A stretch of DNA of 64,000 nt from Anabaena sp. UHCC 0187 (GTDB lineage: Bacteria > Cyanobacteriota > Cyanobacteriia > Cyanobacteriales > Nostocaceae). Location: assembly GCF_009712035.1 (NCBI RefSeq), contig NZ_VILB01000014.1, forward strand, positions 274,086 to 338,085, in the 5' to 3' direction. Position numbers and translations under genes: made by a program. Under the pieces are notes generated by a model. The model was given only the letters and a program-made list of their open reading frames with translations, was not told the origin of the DNA and searched no databases. This document shows positions 17,360 to 26,605 of this stretch, in pieces; position 1 is the first letter of the stretch, and every line of letters starts with the position of its first letter.

Positions 17360-18700
17360 ATGGCTTGGTTATCAGGACAGCAATTACAAAATGGTAAATA
17401 TACCATAGAAAAAGAATTAGGTGAAGGTGGTTTTGGAATCACTTATCGCGCTAGAGATAATCAGGGAAATTTCGTTGTTATCAAAACTTTAAATGATGTA
17501 ATTCAAAAACGTGCTGATTTTGCTAAATTTCAACAAGACTTTCTCAACGAAGCGATTAAATTAGCTAAATGTAGTCATCCTCATATTGTGCAAATTTACG
17601 AAGTCATTCATGAAAATGATCTTTGGTGTATGGTGATGGAATATATTGATGGGGAAGATTTAGGAACTTTAGTAGAAAATCAAGGTATTTTATCTGAAGC
17701 TGAAGCATTAAGCTATATTCAGCAAATTGGATCAGCATTAACTGTAGTTCATAATAACGGCTTATTACATCGAGATATTAAACCACAAAATATCATGTTG
17801 CGTTCTGGTAAATCAGAAGCCGTGTTAATTGATTTTGGGATTGCGCGAGAATTTACACCGAATTTAACTAAAACCCATACCAAAATATTATCTGATGGTT
17901 TTGCACCAATTGAACAATATGATGCTAGAGCAAAACGGGGAGCATTTACAGATGTTTATGCTTTAGCTGCAACTTTGTATTCTGTGTTAACTGGAGAATT
18001 ACCAACTATATCACCAATGAGAGCTATTGGTACAGAATTGGAAGAAGCAAAAAAGATTAATTCTAGTATTAGTGATAGAGTTAATCATGCAATAATCAAA
18101 GGAATGGAATTAAAACCAGAAAATCGTCCTCAGTCGGTGGAAAATTGGCTAAAATTATTAGGTGCAGAAGTTGTCAGTAAAATTTACTTTGCACCTCCAA
18201 ATCAAAGCAACTCATTTCCTGTTATTCCATCTTTGAAATCTGATTATTACAAACTGCGTGATTTACTAGCGGATGGAAACTGGAGAGGTGCGAATATAGA
18301 AACCAGTAATCTAATGCTTTCTTTAGCTTGTCCCACAAAAGGACGCTGGCTTGATTCCGAATCTATTAAAAAAATTTCCTGTGAAGAATTTCGTATAATT
18401 GATCAACTATGGATAAATTATAGCAAAGGTAAATTTGGTTTTAGTGTTCAACATAAAACTTGGGATTATGTCCAAGGAAATATAGATCAATTTGGTACTA
18501 TTGTTGGGTGGCGTGTTAAAAAATCGTGGATTCCATATTCTAAATATAATTTCAGTATTTATGCTCCTGATGGACATTTACCTGCTTATCTAGAATTTTT
18601 GGGCTTTGTGTGGAAAGATGGCTGGTTTGGTGCTTATTGGGATGGTGATTTAGGTCGTGTTAAAGCTTTGATTTCAAAATTAGAACAATGTCATATTTAA
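17360..18700 (+). CDS. Ser/Thr protein kinase fused to GUN4 domain
   Basis: Hanks-type kinase at residues 14-275: G-loop GEGGFGITY (21-29), Lys42, HRDIKPQN (137-144), DFG (158-160) and an activation segment ending GFAPIEQY. All catalytic residues are intact. The C-terminal part (about 295-440) is a GUN4 fold (LRDLLADGNWRGANIET, EFRIIDQLWINYSKGKFGFSVQ, VGWRVKKSWIPY). GUN4 binds protoporphyrin IX/Mg-protoporphyrin and stimulates Mg-chelatase in chlorophyll synthesis. Stand-alone kinase-GUN4 fusions are common in filamentous cyanobacteria, but their ligand is not established. No membrane segment is present, so it should be cytosolic. It may let porphyrin status control phosphorylation; this is inference. 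Confidence 0.93.
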   Translation: MAWLSGQQLQNGKYTIEKELGEGGFGITYRARDNQGNFVVIKTLNDVIQKRADFAKFQQDFLNEAIKLAKCSHPHIVQIYEVIHENDLWCMVMEYIDGEDLGTLVENQGILSEAEALSYIQQIGSALTVVHNNGLLHRDIKPQNIMLRSGKSEAVLIDFGIAREFTPNLTKTHTKILSDGFAPIEQYDARAKRGAFTDVYALAATLYSVLTGELPTISPMRAIGTELEEAKKINSSISDRVNHAIIKGMELKPENRPQSVENWLKLLGAEVVSKIYFAPPNQSNSFPVIPSLKSDYYKLRDLLADGNWRGANIETSNLMLSLACPTKGRWLDSESIKKISCEEFRIIDQLWINYSKGKFGFSVQHKTWDYVQGNIDQFGTIVGWRVKKSWIPYSKYNFSIYAPDGHLPAYLEFLGFVWKDGWFGAYWDGDLGRVKALISKLEQCHI

Positions 18701-18740
18701 TTTACTATTGACACTTGTAATAAATCTCTCTTCTTCTTCT

Positions 18741-18773
18741 CTTCCTTCGTGTTCTTCGCTCCTTCGTGGTTCA
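18741..18773. repeat. CTTCGTG-type short repeat
   Basis: TTCCTTCGTGTTCTTCGCTC followed by CTTCGTGGTTCAT, a degenerate short repeat immediately ahead of the HD-hydrolase start. It is open in the frame of that gene, which creates a spurious N-terminal extension. Confidence 0.55.
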
Positions 18774-18788
18774 TTTCCTCTTAAAAAA

Positions 18789-19361
18789 ATGCTATCAGAA
18801 AGATTTACCCAAGCGCTGACCTACGCCCACGAACTCCACGCCACGCAAAAACGCAAAGCTGGGGATATTCCCTATATTACCCATTTACTAGGAGTAGCCA
18901 GCATCGCCTTAGAATATGGTGCAAACGAAGACGAAGCGATCGCTGCCTTATTACATGATGCCATAGAAGACCAAGGCGGAGCAGCCACCAGAGCAGAAAT
19001 TCGCCGGCGATTTGGGGATCATGTCACCGCCATAGTTGATGGTTGCACAGATGCAGACACCACACCCAAACCCCCTTGGAAACCCCGAAAAGAAGCCTAT
19101 ATTGCCCATATTGCCACCGCTTCCCCAGCAGTATTGTTAGTTTCTGCCGCTGACAAACTCCATAACGTCCGTTCAATTCTCAAAGATTATCGGATTATCG
19201 GTGATGCAGTTTGGGAACGGTTTCAAGGTGGAAAAGAAGGCACACTTTGGTATTATCGTTCCCTCGCAAATGCTTTCCAAAAACATCAAATTACGCCCTT
19301 AGTAGCAGAATTAGAAAGGGTAGTTGCCGAATTAGAAATTTTAGCTGGATACAAAAAATGA
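18789..19361 (+). CDS. HD-domain phosphohydrolase, SpoT/MESH1-like
   Basis: A single-domain HD hydrolase of about 190 residues. The metal-binding motifs are those of the (p)ppGpp hydrolase half of RelA/SpoT: the early ITHLLGVA histidine, LLHDAIED, and the late AADKLHNVRSI Asp. No synthetase, TGS or ACT domain is present, so it resembles small alarmone hydrolases (MESH1-like). Its substrate is not proven by sequence. I set the start at ATG 18789 because the preceding 27 codons are the repeat at 18741-18773 and would give a Ser-rich, nonconserved leader. It follows the kinase-GUN4 gene by about 90 bases and converges on prs. Confidence 0.85.
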   Translation: MLSERFTQALTYAHELHATQKRKAGDIPYITHLLGVASIALEYGANEDEAIAALLHDAIEDQGGAATRAEIRRRFGDHVTAIVDGCTDADTTPKPPWKPRKEAYIAHIATASPAVLLVSAADKLHNVRSILKDYRIIGDAVWERFQGGKEGTLWYYRSLANAFQKHQITPLVAELERVVAELEILAGYKK

Positions 19362-19396
19362 AGAACGAAAACTTTCATCCTTCATAAATTTATATT

Positions 19397-19412
19397 TCAT
19401 CCTTTGGGATGA
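19397..19412. terminator. Small hairpin between convergent HD-hydrolase and prs genes
   Basis: TCATCC-TTTG-GGATGA lies in the short gap between two convergent genes, flanked by T-rich sequence on the plus strand (TATTTATTTG). It may serve both directions. The stem is only six pairs. Confidence 0.4.
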
Positions 19413-19426
19413 TATTTATTTGCTGA

Positions 19427-20443
19427 TTAACGGAATAAACTACTGAGTGAGCTATCCTCATGAATCCGCCAAATTGCTTCTCCCAGGAGATTAGCGACAG
19501 AAAGCGTCACCAATTGGGGAAAGCGATCGCTGTCAGGAATGGGAATGGTATTAGTGACTATCACTTCCTCAAATACCCCACTGGATAACCTTTCAATTGC
19601 CGGTGGTGAAAATACTGCATGAGTAGCACAGGCATATACCTGACTAGCTCCTTCTTGACGCAGCAACCTCGCCCCTTCTGCAATCGTGCCGCCAGTATCA
19701 ATCATGTCATCCACTAATATGGCGGTTTTGCCTCTAACATCACCAATGATATTTAAAACTTCGGCCACATTATGAGCCTGACGGCGTTTGTCAATAATTG
19801 CCAATGGAGCATCATTCAATTTTTTCGCAAAAGCTCTTGCCCGTGCCACCCCACCCACATCTGGGGAAACAACCACAATATCCTGTAATCCTTTGCTAAT
19901 GAGATAATCCAGGATCACTGGTGAACCATATACATGATCAAAGGGGATATCGAAATAACCCTGAATTTGGGCTGCGTGTAAATCCATTGCCAGAACTCGG
20001 TTAGCACCTGCTTGGGTAATCAAGTTAGCAACTAATTTAGCCGTAATAGATTCTCTTCCTGCCGTTTTCCTGTCAGCACGAGCATAACCATAGTAAGGAA
20101 TTACTGCTGTGATCTGTCGTGCAGAAGCCCGACGACAGGCATCAATCATAATTAGTAATTCCATCAAATGATCATTGACGGGTTGACAACTGGGCTGGAT
20201 TAAATAGACATCACAACCCCGAATTGATTCTTGGATTTGAACATAAAGTTCTCCGTCCGCAAATCTTTTGCGAATCATTGGACCCAAGTCCATGCCTAGA
20301 TAACGAGCGACTTCTTGCGATAGTGCCAGATTGGCAGAACCGGAAAACAGCCGTAGGCGATTATTGTCAGGTAGTCCCGTTGCTATTGACTGGACGGGTA
20401 TTGTTGCAGAACTCAGCACAGCAGATCCTCGAAGTGCATTCAT
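19427..20443 (-). CDS. prs: Ribose-phosphate pyrophosphokinase
   Basis: Makes PRPP from ribose 5-phosphate and ATP for purine, pyrimidine, His, Trp and NAD synthesis. The family signatures are complete: FADGELYVQI, the catalytic-loop region YYGYARADRK, DLHAAQIQGYFDIP, and the PRPP-binding loop DDMIDTGGT. The length of 338 includes an N-terminal extension of about 25 residues compared with E. coli Prs, usual in cyanobacteria. The rpiA gene, which makes its substrate, lies 5.5 kb away and is not linked. The promoter lies in the 765-base gap shared with the kinase at 21209. Confidence 0.97.
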   Translation of the reverse strand: MNALRGSAVLSSATIPVQSIATGLPDNNRLRLFSGSANLALSQEVARYLGMDLGPMIRKRFADGELYVQIQESIRGCDVYLIQPSCQPVNDHLMELLIMIDACRRASARQITAVIPYYGYARADRKTAGRESITAKLVANLITQAGANRVLAMDLHAAQIQGYFDIPFDHVYGSPVILDYLISKGLQDIVVVSPDVGGVARARAFAKKLNDAPLAIIDKRRQAHNVAEVLNIIGDVRGKTAILVDDMIDTGGTIAEGARLLRQEGASQVYACATHAVFSPPAIERLSSGVFEEVIVTNTIPIPDSDRFPQLVTLSVANLLGEAIWRIHEDSSLSSLFR

Positions 20444-20569
20444 AGAAATATCATCACAGATTGAGCAAATTTAACAAAAATAGAGTAAACAAAACATCTA
20501 TCAGTTTTGTTTAAGTTTTCATGAAAACTTGAAATATTTCTCCATAAAATTAACAATTCCTAATTTTTT

Positions 20570-20727
20570 GGTCTTCCTGGGAAACAAACTACAAGTAATT
20601 TAACTGACATCTAGGCTGTCAAATAGTTTCAGAGTTCCAAGTTTCTGGGTTCAGGTAAAATGCCCAAATCTGGTGAACAGTTGCGCTGGTAGATGAGTAG
20701 ATTGTTGATTCTACTGGTTTTTTTGTG
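20570..20727 (+). ncRNA. Candidate small RNA with orphan intrinsic terminator
   Basis: The divergent gap between prs and the next kinase contains a plus-strand terminator with no plus-strand gene ahead of it: AGTAGA (20696-20701), an 8-nt loop, TCTACT (20710-20715), then GG and seven T. A transcript ending there would begin inside the gap. The stretch CCTGGGAAACAAACTAC near 20577 resembles the GGAAACA element that I associate with the Yfr2 family of cyanobacterial RNAs, but I am not certain of that match. The 5' end is a guess. No open frame of note lies inside. Confidence 0.4.
20696..20724 (+). terminator. Orphan Rho-independent terminator
   Basis: Six-pair stem AGTAGA/TCTACT with an 8-nt loop, GG and a run of seven T. 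It faces away from prs and lies almost 500 bases before the next plus-strand gene, so it ends a transcript that is not otherwise explained. The remainder of the 20444-21208 gap shows nothing else I can name. Confidence 0.65.
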
Positions 20728-21208
20728 ACCCAGAGGAGATTACTCACAGATTATAGTGATTCTCAAGTTAGCTCTGAGGTGCTAGAACACCCATGAATTA
20801 AAAGCACTGAATGTGCAATTAATTATTTTATGATACTAGTGACAAATTAATGAACTATTAAATATTTATGTTATGAATCAAAAAAACTTAGTAGAATCAA
20901 CGGTACACCACAATCTACCATTTATCAGGTAGGCAAAAATTAAACGGTAATTTTGACCATTGCTGCTAATGCTGCTTGATTTACCTATCCTTGATTATAG
21001 CTGCTACTATGTTAGACACATCCTGACTAAAGGCAGAATGTGAGAATAGAATAATGCAAGACTTATTTTTAGTATACACTTCCTTGTAACCTGGGTGACT
21101 GAGGAAAATTACGACAGCTACAATTAAGACAGCTTAAGTCATGTTGTGGATGGATAATGCTTTTGCTCCCGTTCTAGCTCAGTTGCTATTATATTCAATT
21201 AATAGACC

Positions 21209-22888
21209 ATGCAATCACCGATTACAGTTGGTACTATCCTACAAAATCGTTACCACATAATTCACATTATTGGACAGGGGGGATTTGGTAGAACCTATCT
21301 AGCAGAAGACCAAAGACGCTTTAATGAGCTTTGTGTTCTCAAAGAATTAATTGCCCCAGGAACAGGAACATCTGATGGGGAGAAGGCACAGGAGTTATTT
21401 GAGCGAGAGGCTGCTATCTTGTATCAAATTGAGCATCCACAAATTCCTAAATTTAGAGAAAAATTTGCTCAAAACGCAAGATTGTTTTTGGTGCAAGATT
21501 TTGTAGCTGGCAAGACTTACCGCCATTTGCTGAAAGAACGCCAGGAAGTTAGCACAACTTTTACTGAAGCAGAAGTATTACATTTATTACGGACTTTATT
21601 ACCTGTTCTTGGTTATATTCACGGACAGGGAATTATTCATCGGGATATATCCCCAGAGAATATGATTTTACGGGAAACTGATTATCTGCCCGTATTGATT
21701 GACTTTGGGGTAGTGAAAGAATTAGCGACAAAATTACAATCTTCCAGTCCCACACCAGTTACTACTGTGGGCAAGCTAGGTTATTCGCCTAGCGAACAAA
21801 TGCAAACGGGCAGAGCATATCCTAGTAGTGATTTGTACGCGCTGGCTGTGACGGCGATAGTTTTGTTAACTGGGAAAGAACCAGCGGACTTATTTGATGA
21901 GCAGCAACTAACTTGGCGTTGGCAACAGTGGACAACAGTGACACCGGAATTTGCTCAAGTTTTGCAGCGAATGTTGAGTTATCTGCCGGGGGAACGGTAT
22001 CAAAATGCTGCTGATGTTGCTCAAGCAATGCTTAATATCAGCTATACCAGCAAACCTGCCGCTAATTTATCTTATCTGCAAACTATCGCCGTCGGTCATC
22101 GTCCTGAACCCAGATCAACAGCACCTGAAAATCTCCAACCTTCAGTTAATTCCGGTAATTCTGGACAAAGTAGCTCTATTTTAGATAATCCTTGGGCGTT
22201 GGGAGTAATTGGCTTTGTTGTGATTATTTTAGCAGGATTTGGTTCTTGGACATTGGTGAGTTCGTTGCGAAGTCAGTCACGAAAATCACCAGAAACAATC
22301 ACAACTCCCCAATCCTTTCCTTCCCCGGTTATTCCTAGTGCAACAACATTGACACCAACTCCCACACCGACTAACAGTGAACCTGTTGTTAATCGCCAAC
22401 GTCTCAAATTAGACCAATCTAACACGGCGAAAGTAGAAGGGATACTGAAAGAAAATGATTTAGTTCAATATAGTTTACGGGGGAAAATCGGGCAAAAATT
22501 AACTGTATCTGTGAATGAGGGTAGTGGCATTGTCTTGACAATTTTAAATGCTGATGGTGAAATTATTAATACTCAAGATCCACAATCTACATCCTATGAG
22601 GGAATATTGCCGGATACCGGAAAATATATGATTCAATTAGGTTTGTCTGGGGGTGTATCGGAGGTTAATTATAGTTTGAATGTGGCTTTAGAAGCACCAA
22701 CCCCAACGGAAACTCCCACACCGACGGAAACTCCCACACCCACGGAAACGCCAACCCCAACAGAAACTCCCACACCCACGGAAACTCCCACACCCACGGA
22801 AACTCCAACTCCCACGGAAACTCCAACTCCGACAGAAACGCCAACTCCGACGGAAACTCCCACAGCAGGGTTTAATGGGACTAATTAA
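21209..22888 (+). CDS. Ser/Thr protein kinase with PPC-like outer domain and PTPTET tail
   Basis: A membrane Hanks-type kinase. The cytoplasmic domain (about 12-280) has GQGGFGRTY (22-30), Lys45, and a catalytic loop that reads HRDISPEN (144-151) in place of HRDIKPEN; DFG follows. The Lys-to-Ser change is seen in a subgroup of cyanobacterial kinases and does not by itself mean inactivity. One membrane helix (about 328-350) leads to an outer region with a pre-peptidase C-terminal-like beta domain (about 395-495: VEGILKENDLVQYSLRG; LPDTGKYMIQL). The last 55-60 residues are almost pure PTPTET repeats. It is not obviously in an operon; bioD starts 63 bases downstream. Confidence 0.9.
   Translation: MQSPITVGTILQNRYHIIHIIGQGGFGRTYLAEDQRRFNELCVLKELIAPGTGTSDGEKAQELFEREAAILYQIEHPQIPKFREKFAQNARLFLVQDFVAGKTYRHLLKERQEVSTTFTEAEVLHLLRTLLPVLGYIHGQGIIHRDISPENMILRETDYLPVLIDFGVVKELATKLQSSSPTPVTTVGKLGYSPSEQMQTGRAYPSSDLYALAVTAIVLLTGKEPADLFDEQQLTWRWQQWTTVTPEFAQVLQRMLSYLPGERYQNAADVAQAMLNISYTSKPAANLSYLQTIAVGHRPEPRSTAPENLQPSVNSGNSGQSSSILDNPWALGVIGFVVIILAGFGSWTLVSSLRSQSRKSPETITTPQSFPSPVIPSATTLTPTPTPTNSEPVVNRQRLKLDQSNTAKVEGILKENDLVQYSLRGKIGQKLTVSVNEGSGIVLTILNADGEIINTQDPQSTSYEGILPDTGKYMIQLGLSGGVSEVNYSLNVALEAPTPTETPTPTETPTPTETPTPTETPTPTETPTPTETPTPTETPTPTETPTPTETPTAGFNGTN
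22698..22866 (+). repeat. 18-bp tandem repeat encoding PTPTET units
   Basis: About nine tandem copies of an 18-bp unit of the form CCAACCCCAACGGAAACT encode Pro-Thr-Pro-Thr-Glu-Thr. Third positions vary between copies (CCC/CCA/CCG, ACC/ACA/ACT), so the peptide is conserved more than the DNA. The tract is a likely site of copy-number change. Confidence 0.85.
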
Positions 22889-22951
22889 CGCTAATTTTTA
22901 AGCTAAATTATCAGAAGAAGCAAATTAAGTTGTCATTTTTAGCAGAAAACG

Positions 22952-23638
22952 TTGTTGAATACTTTACTGATTACGGGAACTGATACGGACGCTGGTAAAA
23001 CTGTTGTCACGACAGCATTAGCAGCTTATTGGCAAAAATATTATCCCCAGCGCAGTTTGGGGATTATGAAGCCAATTCAATCGGGGGTAGGAGATAGGGA
23101 ACTGTACCAAACTCTGTTTAATTTGGAACAGTCACCAGAAGAAATTACACCTTTGTATTTTCAAGCACCTTTAGCCCCACCTATAGCCGCTGCTAAGGAA
23201 AATCGCCAAGTTGATTTAGCGATAGTTTGGCAAACTTTGTTAGCTTTGCAAAAACAGCGTGATTTTGTGTTGGTGGAATCTTTGGGGGGTTTAGGTTCAC
23301 CGGTTACTGATGAATTGACGGTGGCTGATTTGGCAGGTGAATGGCGATTACAAACTATTTTAGTTGTGCCGGTGAGATTGGGAGCGATAGCGAGTGCTGT
23401 TGCTAATGTAGCATTAGCTCGGCAAAAGAAAATCAATCTGCGCGGAATTATTCTTAATTGTACCCAACCCCGCACCCAAGAAGAAATTGCTGATTTAACT
23501 CCACCAGACTTAATTCAATCATTGACAAACATACCTGTTTTAGGTTGTGTTCCCTATTTAGAAAATCCTAGAGATTTGGAAAAACTTGCCGCAGTGGCAG
23601 CGGCTTTAGATTGGGAAACATTATATTATGATAGGTGA
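22952..23638 (+). CDS. bioD: Dethiobiotin synthase
   Basis: ATP-dependent carboxylation and ring closure of 7,8-diaminopelargonate to dethiobiotin, the penultimate step of biotin synthesis. The P-loop [11 protein letters not shown] (7-17), MKPIQSG and the [14 protein letters not shown] loop are typical. The 228 aa match the family. No ATG is available at the right place. The frame opens with TTG-TTG at 22952-22957, giving [12 protein letters not shown], and this fits the family N-terminus exactly. No other bio gene is near, as usual in cyanobacteria where bio genes are scattered. Confidence 0.93.
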   Translation: MLNTLLITGTDTDAGKTVVTTALAAYWQKYYPQRSLGIMKPIQSGVGDRELYQTLFNLEQSPEEITPLYFQAPLAPPIAAAKENRQVDLAIVWQTLLALQKQRDFVLVESLGGLGSPVTDELTVADLAGEWRLQTILVVPVRLGAIASAVANVALARQKKINLRGIILNCTQPRTQEEIADLTPPDLIQSLTNIPVLGCVPYLENPRDLEKLAAVAAALDWETLYYDR

Positions 23639-23667
23639 TTAAAAGTAAGCATTCAGCTAGAGAAACC

Positions 23668-23732
23668 AGATCCCCGACTTCTACCATTAATTTATCACTT
23701 ATTGACATCATTAAAAAAGAAGTCGGGGATCT
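23668..23732. repeat. 15-bp perfect inverted repeat (GATCCCCGACTTC type)
   Basis: AGATCCCCGACTTCT at 23668-23682 and AGAAGTCGGGGATCT at 23718-23732 are exact reverse complements with 35 bases between, followed by TAACTTTT. This is a dispersed cyanobacterial hairpin that also works as a plausible terminator for bioD. Confidence 0.75.
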
Positions 23733-23766
23733 TAACTTTTGAATTTTGAATTTTTAATTGATAAAT

Positions 23767-24984
23767 ATGGTTTCTACATTTCCTCTGGCTTCAACGGTAA
23801 ATCTCAAAAATGTGCGGTTAGAAATTCGGGCTTTACAACCGCAATTAGTGGAATGGAGACGACAGATTCACCAAAAACCAGAATTAGGTTTTCGAGAGAA
23901 AATTACCGCTGAGTTTATTGCCCAAAAGTTGCAAAACTGGGGAATTACCCATCAAACAGGGATTGCAGAAACGGGCATTGTTGCTATTATCAAAGGTGAA
24001 AAACCTGGGCATGACAAAGTATTAGCAATTCGGGCTGATATGGATGCTTTACCTATTCAAGAAGAGAATGAAGTTGCCTATTGTTCCCAACATAATGGGG
24101 TAATGCACGCTTGTGGACATGATGGACATACAGCGATCGCTCTCGGCACAGCCTATTACCTCAATCAACACCGTCAAGACTTTAGCGGCACTGTAAAAAT
24201 TATCTTCCAACCCGCAGAAGAAAGTCCCGGTGGTGCAAAACCCATGATCGCAGCAGGTGTACTTAAGAACCCTGATGTTGATGCCATTATCGGTTTACAC
24301 TTATGGAATAATCTGCCCTTGGGGACAGTGGGAGTTCGCCCAGGGGCATTAATGGCCGCTGTCGAATTGTTCCGTTGCACCATTTTTGGTAAAGGTGGAC
24401 ATGGGGCAATGCCTCATCAAACCGTAGATTCTGTAGTTGTGGCGGCGCAAATAGTCAATGCTTTACAAACTATTGTTTCCCGCAACGTTAACCCCATTGA
24501 TTCGGCTGTTGTCACCGTGGGAGAACTCCACGCAGGGACAGCAGTTAATGTGATTGCTGATACTGCGAGAATGAGCGGAACTGTGAGATATTTCAATCCT
24601 GATTTAGCAGGTTTTTTTAAAGAACGGATTCAGCAAATTATTGGCGGAATTTGTCAAAGTCATGGGGCAAATTATGACTTGGATTATACTCATCTTTATC
24701 CCCCAGTTATCAATGATGTTGGCATCACTGCATTAGTGCATTCAGTTGCAGAAGCAGTGATAGAAACCCCCATTGGTATCGTTCCTGAATGTCAAACCAT
24801 GGGTGGAGAAGATATGTCATTTTTCTTGCAAGAAGTTCCGGGTTGTTACTTTTTTCTCGGTTCTGCAAATTCAGAGAAAAAATTAAATTATCCTCATCAT
24901 CATCCCCGATTTGATTTTGATGAAACTGCTTTACCAATGGGTGTGGAAATGTTTGTCCGCTGTATGGAAAAGTTTTTGGCTTAA
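23767..24984 (+). CDS. M20D-family amidohydrolase (hippurate/IAA-amino-acid hydrolase-like)
   Basis: A zinc- or manganese-dependent hydrolase that releases amino acids from N-acyl conjugates. The metal-ligand motif HACGHDGHTAIALG, the preceding ADMDALPIQEEN, the bridging-acid segment QPAEESPGGAKPMI and the C-terminal GGEDMSFFL and HHPRFDFDE are all present. The central lid/dimerisation domain (AAVELFRCTIFGKGGHGAMPHQ) is intact. The exact substrate cannot be read: hippurate, N-acetyl amino acid and indole-3-acetyl conjugates are all possible. I used the ATG at 23767 over a TTG at 23758. Its 3' end overlaps the convergent SLH gene by four bases. Confidence 0.92.
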   Translation: MVSTFPLASTVNLKNVRLEIRALQPQLVEWRRQIHQKPELGFREKITAEFIAQKLQNWGITHQTGIAETGIVAIIKGEKPGHDKVLAIRADMDALPIQEENEVAYCSQHNGVMHACGHDGHTAIALGTAYYLNQHRQDFSGTVKIIFQPAEESPGGAKPMIAAGVLKNPDVDAIIGLHLWNNLPLGTVGVRPGALMAAVELFRCTIFGKGGHGAMPHQTVDSVVVAAQIVNALQTIVSRNVNPIDSAVVTVGELHAGTAVNVIADTARMSGTVRYFNPDLAGFFKERIQQIIGGICQSHGANYDLDYTHLYPPVINDVGITALVHSVAEAVIETPIGIVPECQTMGGEDMSFFLQEVPGCYFFLGSANSEKKLNYPHHHPRFDFDETALPMGVEMFVRCMEKFLA

Positions 24985-25652
24985 AATGGAGAAATGCCGG
25001 GAACTATAGGCGTTTCCGGTTGTTTCTGTTGTCGTTGCAAATACTTACTCAATACATAGGCTAAATCTCCCCTGGTCATGGGGCGTAGTGGGTAGATATT
25101 GCCTTGTGAATCCATATTGATAAATTCCTCCGTTATGACGGTAGCGATGGCTTTTCTAGCCCAATCAGGAATATTTTTGGCATCTGGATGAGACGAAAGA
25201 ATCTCATTAACAGTATCATCAGGAAATTGAAAAACCCCATAAGCTTGGGCAAAAATTGCTAAACCTTCTGCCCTAGTTACCTTTTGGTTTGGGAAAAACA
25301 TATTTCCCCGATAACCTTTCATAATCTCGGTTTTCAAAACTATTTGAATGTCTTGATATGCAGAATTAGAACTAGGAACATCAGGGACAAAAATAGATTG
25401 TTTTTGTTGATTTATTAGCCGTTTATCTAAATAAAATGCTTTGACTAAAATTGATGCTAGTTCTGCCCGACTAATTAACCTATCTCGATAAAATTCACCA
25501 TCGGGAAAATTATCCATTAACTGAGAATCAATTACCTTTTGTATATACTCTGAATTGGTAACAGGTATTGCATTTGGTGATTGTGCATGGGCAATAATTG
25601 GGCAAGTTTGCAGCAGTGTGATTAAAGTCAATGTACCCAGTAATTTTTTCAT
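24981..25652 (-). CDS. Secreted S-layer homology (SLH) domain protein
   Basis: Starts with a signal peptide (KKLLGTLTLITLLQTCPIIAHAQ, cleaved after AHA). Up to three SLH-type repeats fill the mature protein: NFPDGEFYRDRLISRAELASIL, GNMFFPNQKVTRAEGLAIF, and GNIYPLRPMTRGDLAYVL. It has no OprB-like porin barrel, unlike the larger cyanobacterial SLH proteins. SLH domains bind peptidoglycan-linked polymer, so the protein should be periplasmic and wall-attached. It converges on the M20D gene with a four-base overlap. Confidence 0.88.
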   Translation of the reverse strand: MKKLLGTLTLITLLQTCPIIAHAQSPNAIPVTNSEYIQKVIDSQLMDNFPDGEFYRDRLISRAELASILVKAFYLDKRLINQQKQSIFVPDVPSSNSAYQDIQIVLKTEIMKGYRGNMFFPNQKVTRAEGLAIFAQAYGVFQFPDDTVNEILSSHPDAKNIPDWARKAIATVITEEFINMDSQGNIYPLRPMTRGDLAYVLSKYLQRQQKQPETPIVPGISPF

Positions 25653-25894
25653 TTGACCATTATTTTATAACCGCATCATAAATATTGACATTGATTGCAT
25701 AATTAAAGTTGCCAATTTTCTACATAATTAGTGATGAGGATTTTTTTGGCATAATTGATAAAACTTTATATTTAGAGCAGATTGTAACTTAATTAATTAT
25801 CCTTTAAAATTTTATCTATTAACCATTACCAATTTTGTAGTATAGTCGGCTGTGATAGTATCTTCCATAGCGTGAATTGTTCAGGAGTTAAAGA

Positions 25895-26605
25895 ATGTCC
25901 ATACCAGCAGATCCCGTTAAATTGATGAAGCAAGAAGTTGGCAGAGCCGCTGCCAATTTGGTAAAATCTGGTTCCATAGTTGGTTTGGGTACAGGTTCAA
26001 CCACAGCTTACACGATTCAGTATTTAGGAGAACGTCTCAAATCAGGTGAACTCAAAGATATTGTCGGTATCCCCACCTCATTTCAATCAGAAGTTTTAGC
26101 AAAAGAGTATGGCGTTCCCCTCACCACTTTAGACGCTGTAGACCATATTGATATTGCCATAGATGGGGCAGATGAAGTAGACCCCCACAAAAACTTGATT
26201 AAAGGTGGCGGTGCGGCACATACGCGCGAAAAAGTCGTAGATTACCTAGCAGCACAGTTTATTGTAGTCGTTGATGGTGGTAAATTAGTAGATCGGTTGG
26301 GTTCTAGTTTCGCTGTACCAGTTGAAGTTATTCCTATGGCACTTACCCCCGTCACCAATGCCATTAAAGCACTCGGTGGTAAGCCAGAATTGCGGATGGG
26401 TGTGAGAAAAGCCGGTCCAGTGATTACTGACCAAGGTAATATGGTTTTAGATGTTACATTTGATAACATTGAAGACCCGGTAAACCTAGAAAAAACCCTG
26501 AATAATATTCCTGGTGTTTTGGAAAATGGTATTTTTGTTAATTGTGCCGATATAGTTCTCGTTGGTGAAGTTATTGACGGTAAACCTGTAGTTAGACAGC
26601 TTTAA
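25895..26605 (+). CDS. rpiA: Ribose-5-phosphate isomerase A
   Basis: Interconverts ribose 5-phosphate and ribulose 5-phosphate in the Calvin cycle and pentose phosphate pathway. Motifs in order: VGLGTGSTT (phosphate loop), [14 protein letters not shown] (catalytic acids), [17 protein letters not shown] (catalytic Lys region), and the C-terminal [18 protein letters not shown]. The 236 aa are the usual length. The ATG at 25895 has AGGAGTT 10 bases upstream. It is monocistronic. Confidence 0.97.
   Translation: MSIPADPVKLMKQEVGRAAANLVKSGSIVGLGTGSTTAYTIQYLGERLKSGELKDIVGIPTSFQSEVLAKEYGVPLTTLDAVDHIDIAIDGADEVDPHKNLIKGGGAAHTREKVVDYLAAQFIVVVDGGKLVDRLGSSFAVPVEVIPMALTPVTNAIKALGGKPELRMGVRKAGPVITDQGNMVLDVTFDNIEDPVNLEKTLNNIPGVLENGIFVNCADIVLVGEVIDGKPVVRQL

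Noticed and set aside
21165-21208. tRNA-like GTTCTAGCTCAGTTGCTATT upstream of the kinase
   Set aside because: It resembles a tRNA D-arm, but no matching anticodon or T-arm (GGTTCRA) follows at the right distance.
22669-22863. 64-codon GVSVGV-repeat frame on the minus strand
   Set aside because: This is the antisense of the PTPTET repeat; its regularity is only a reflection of the coding-strand repeat.
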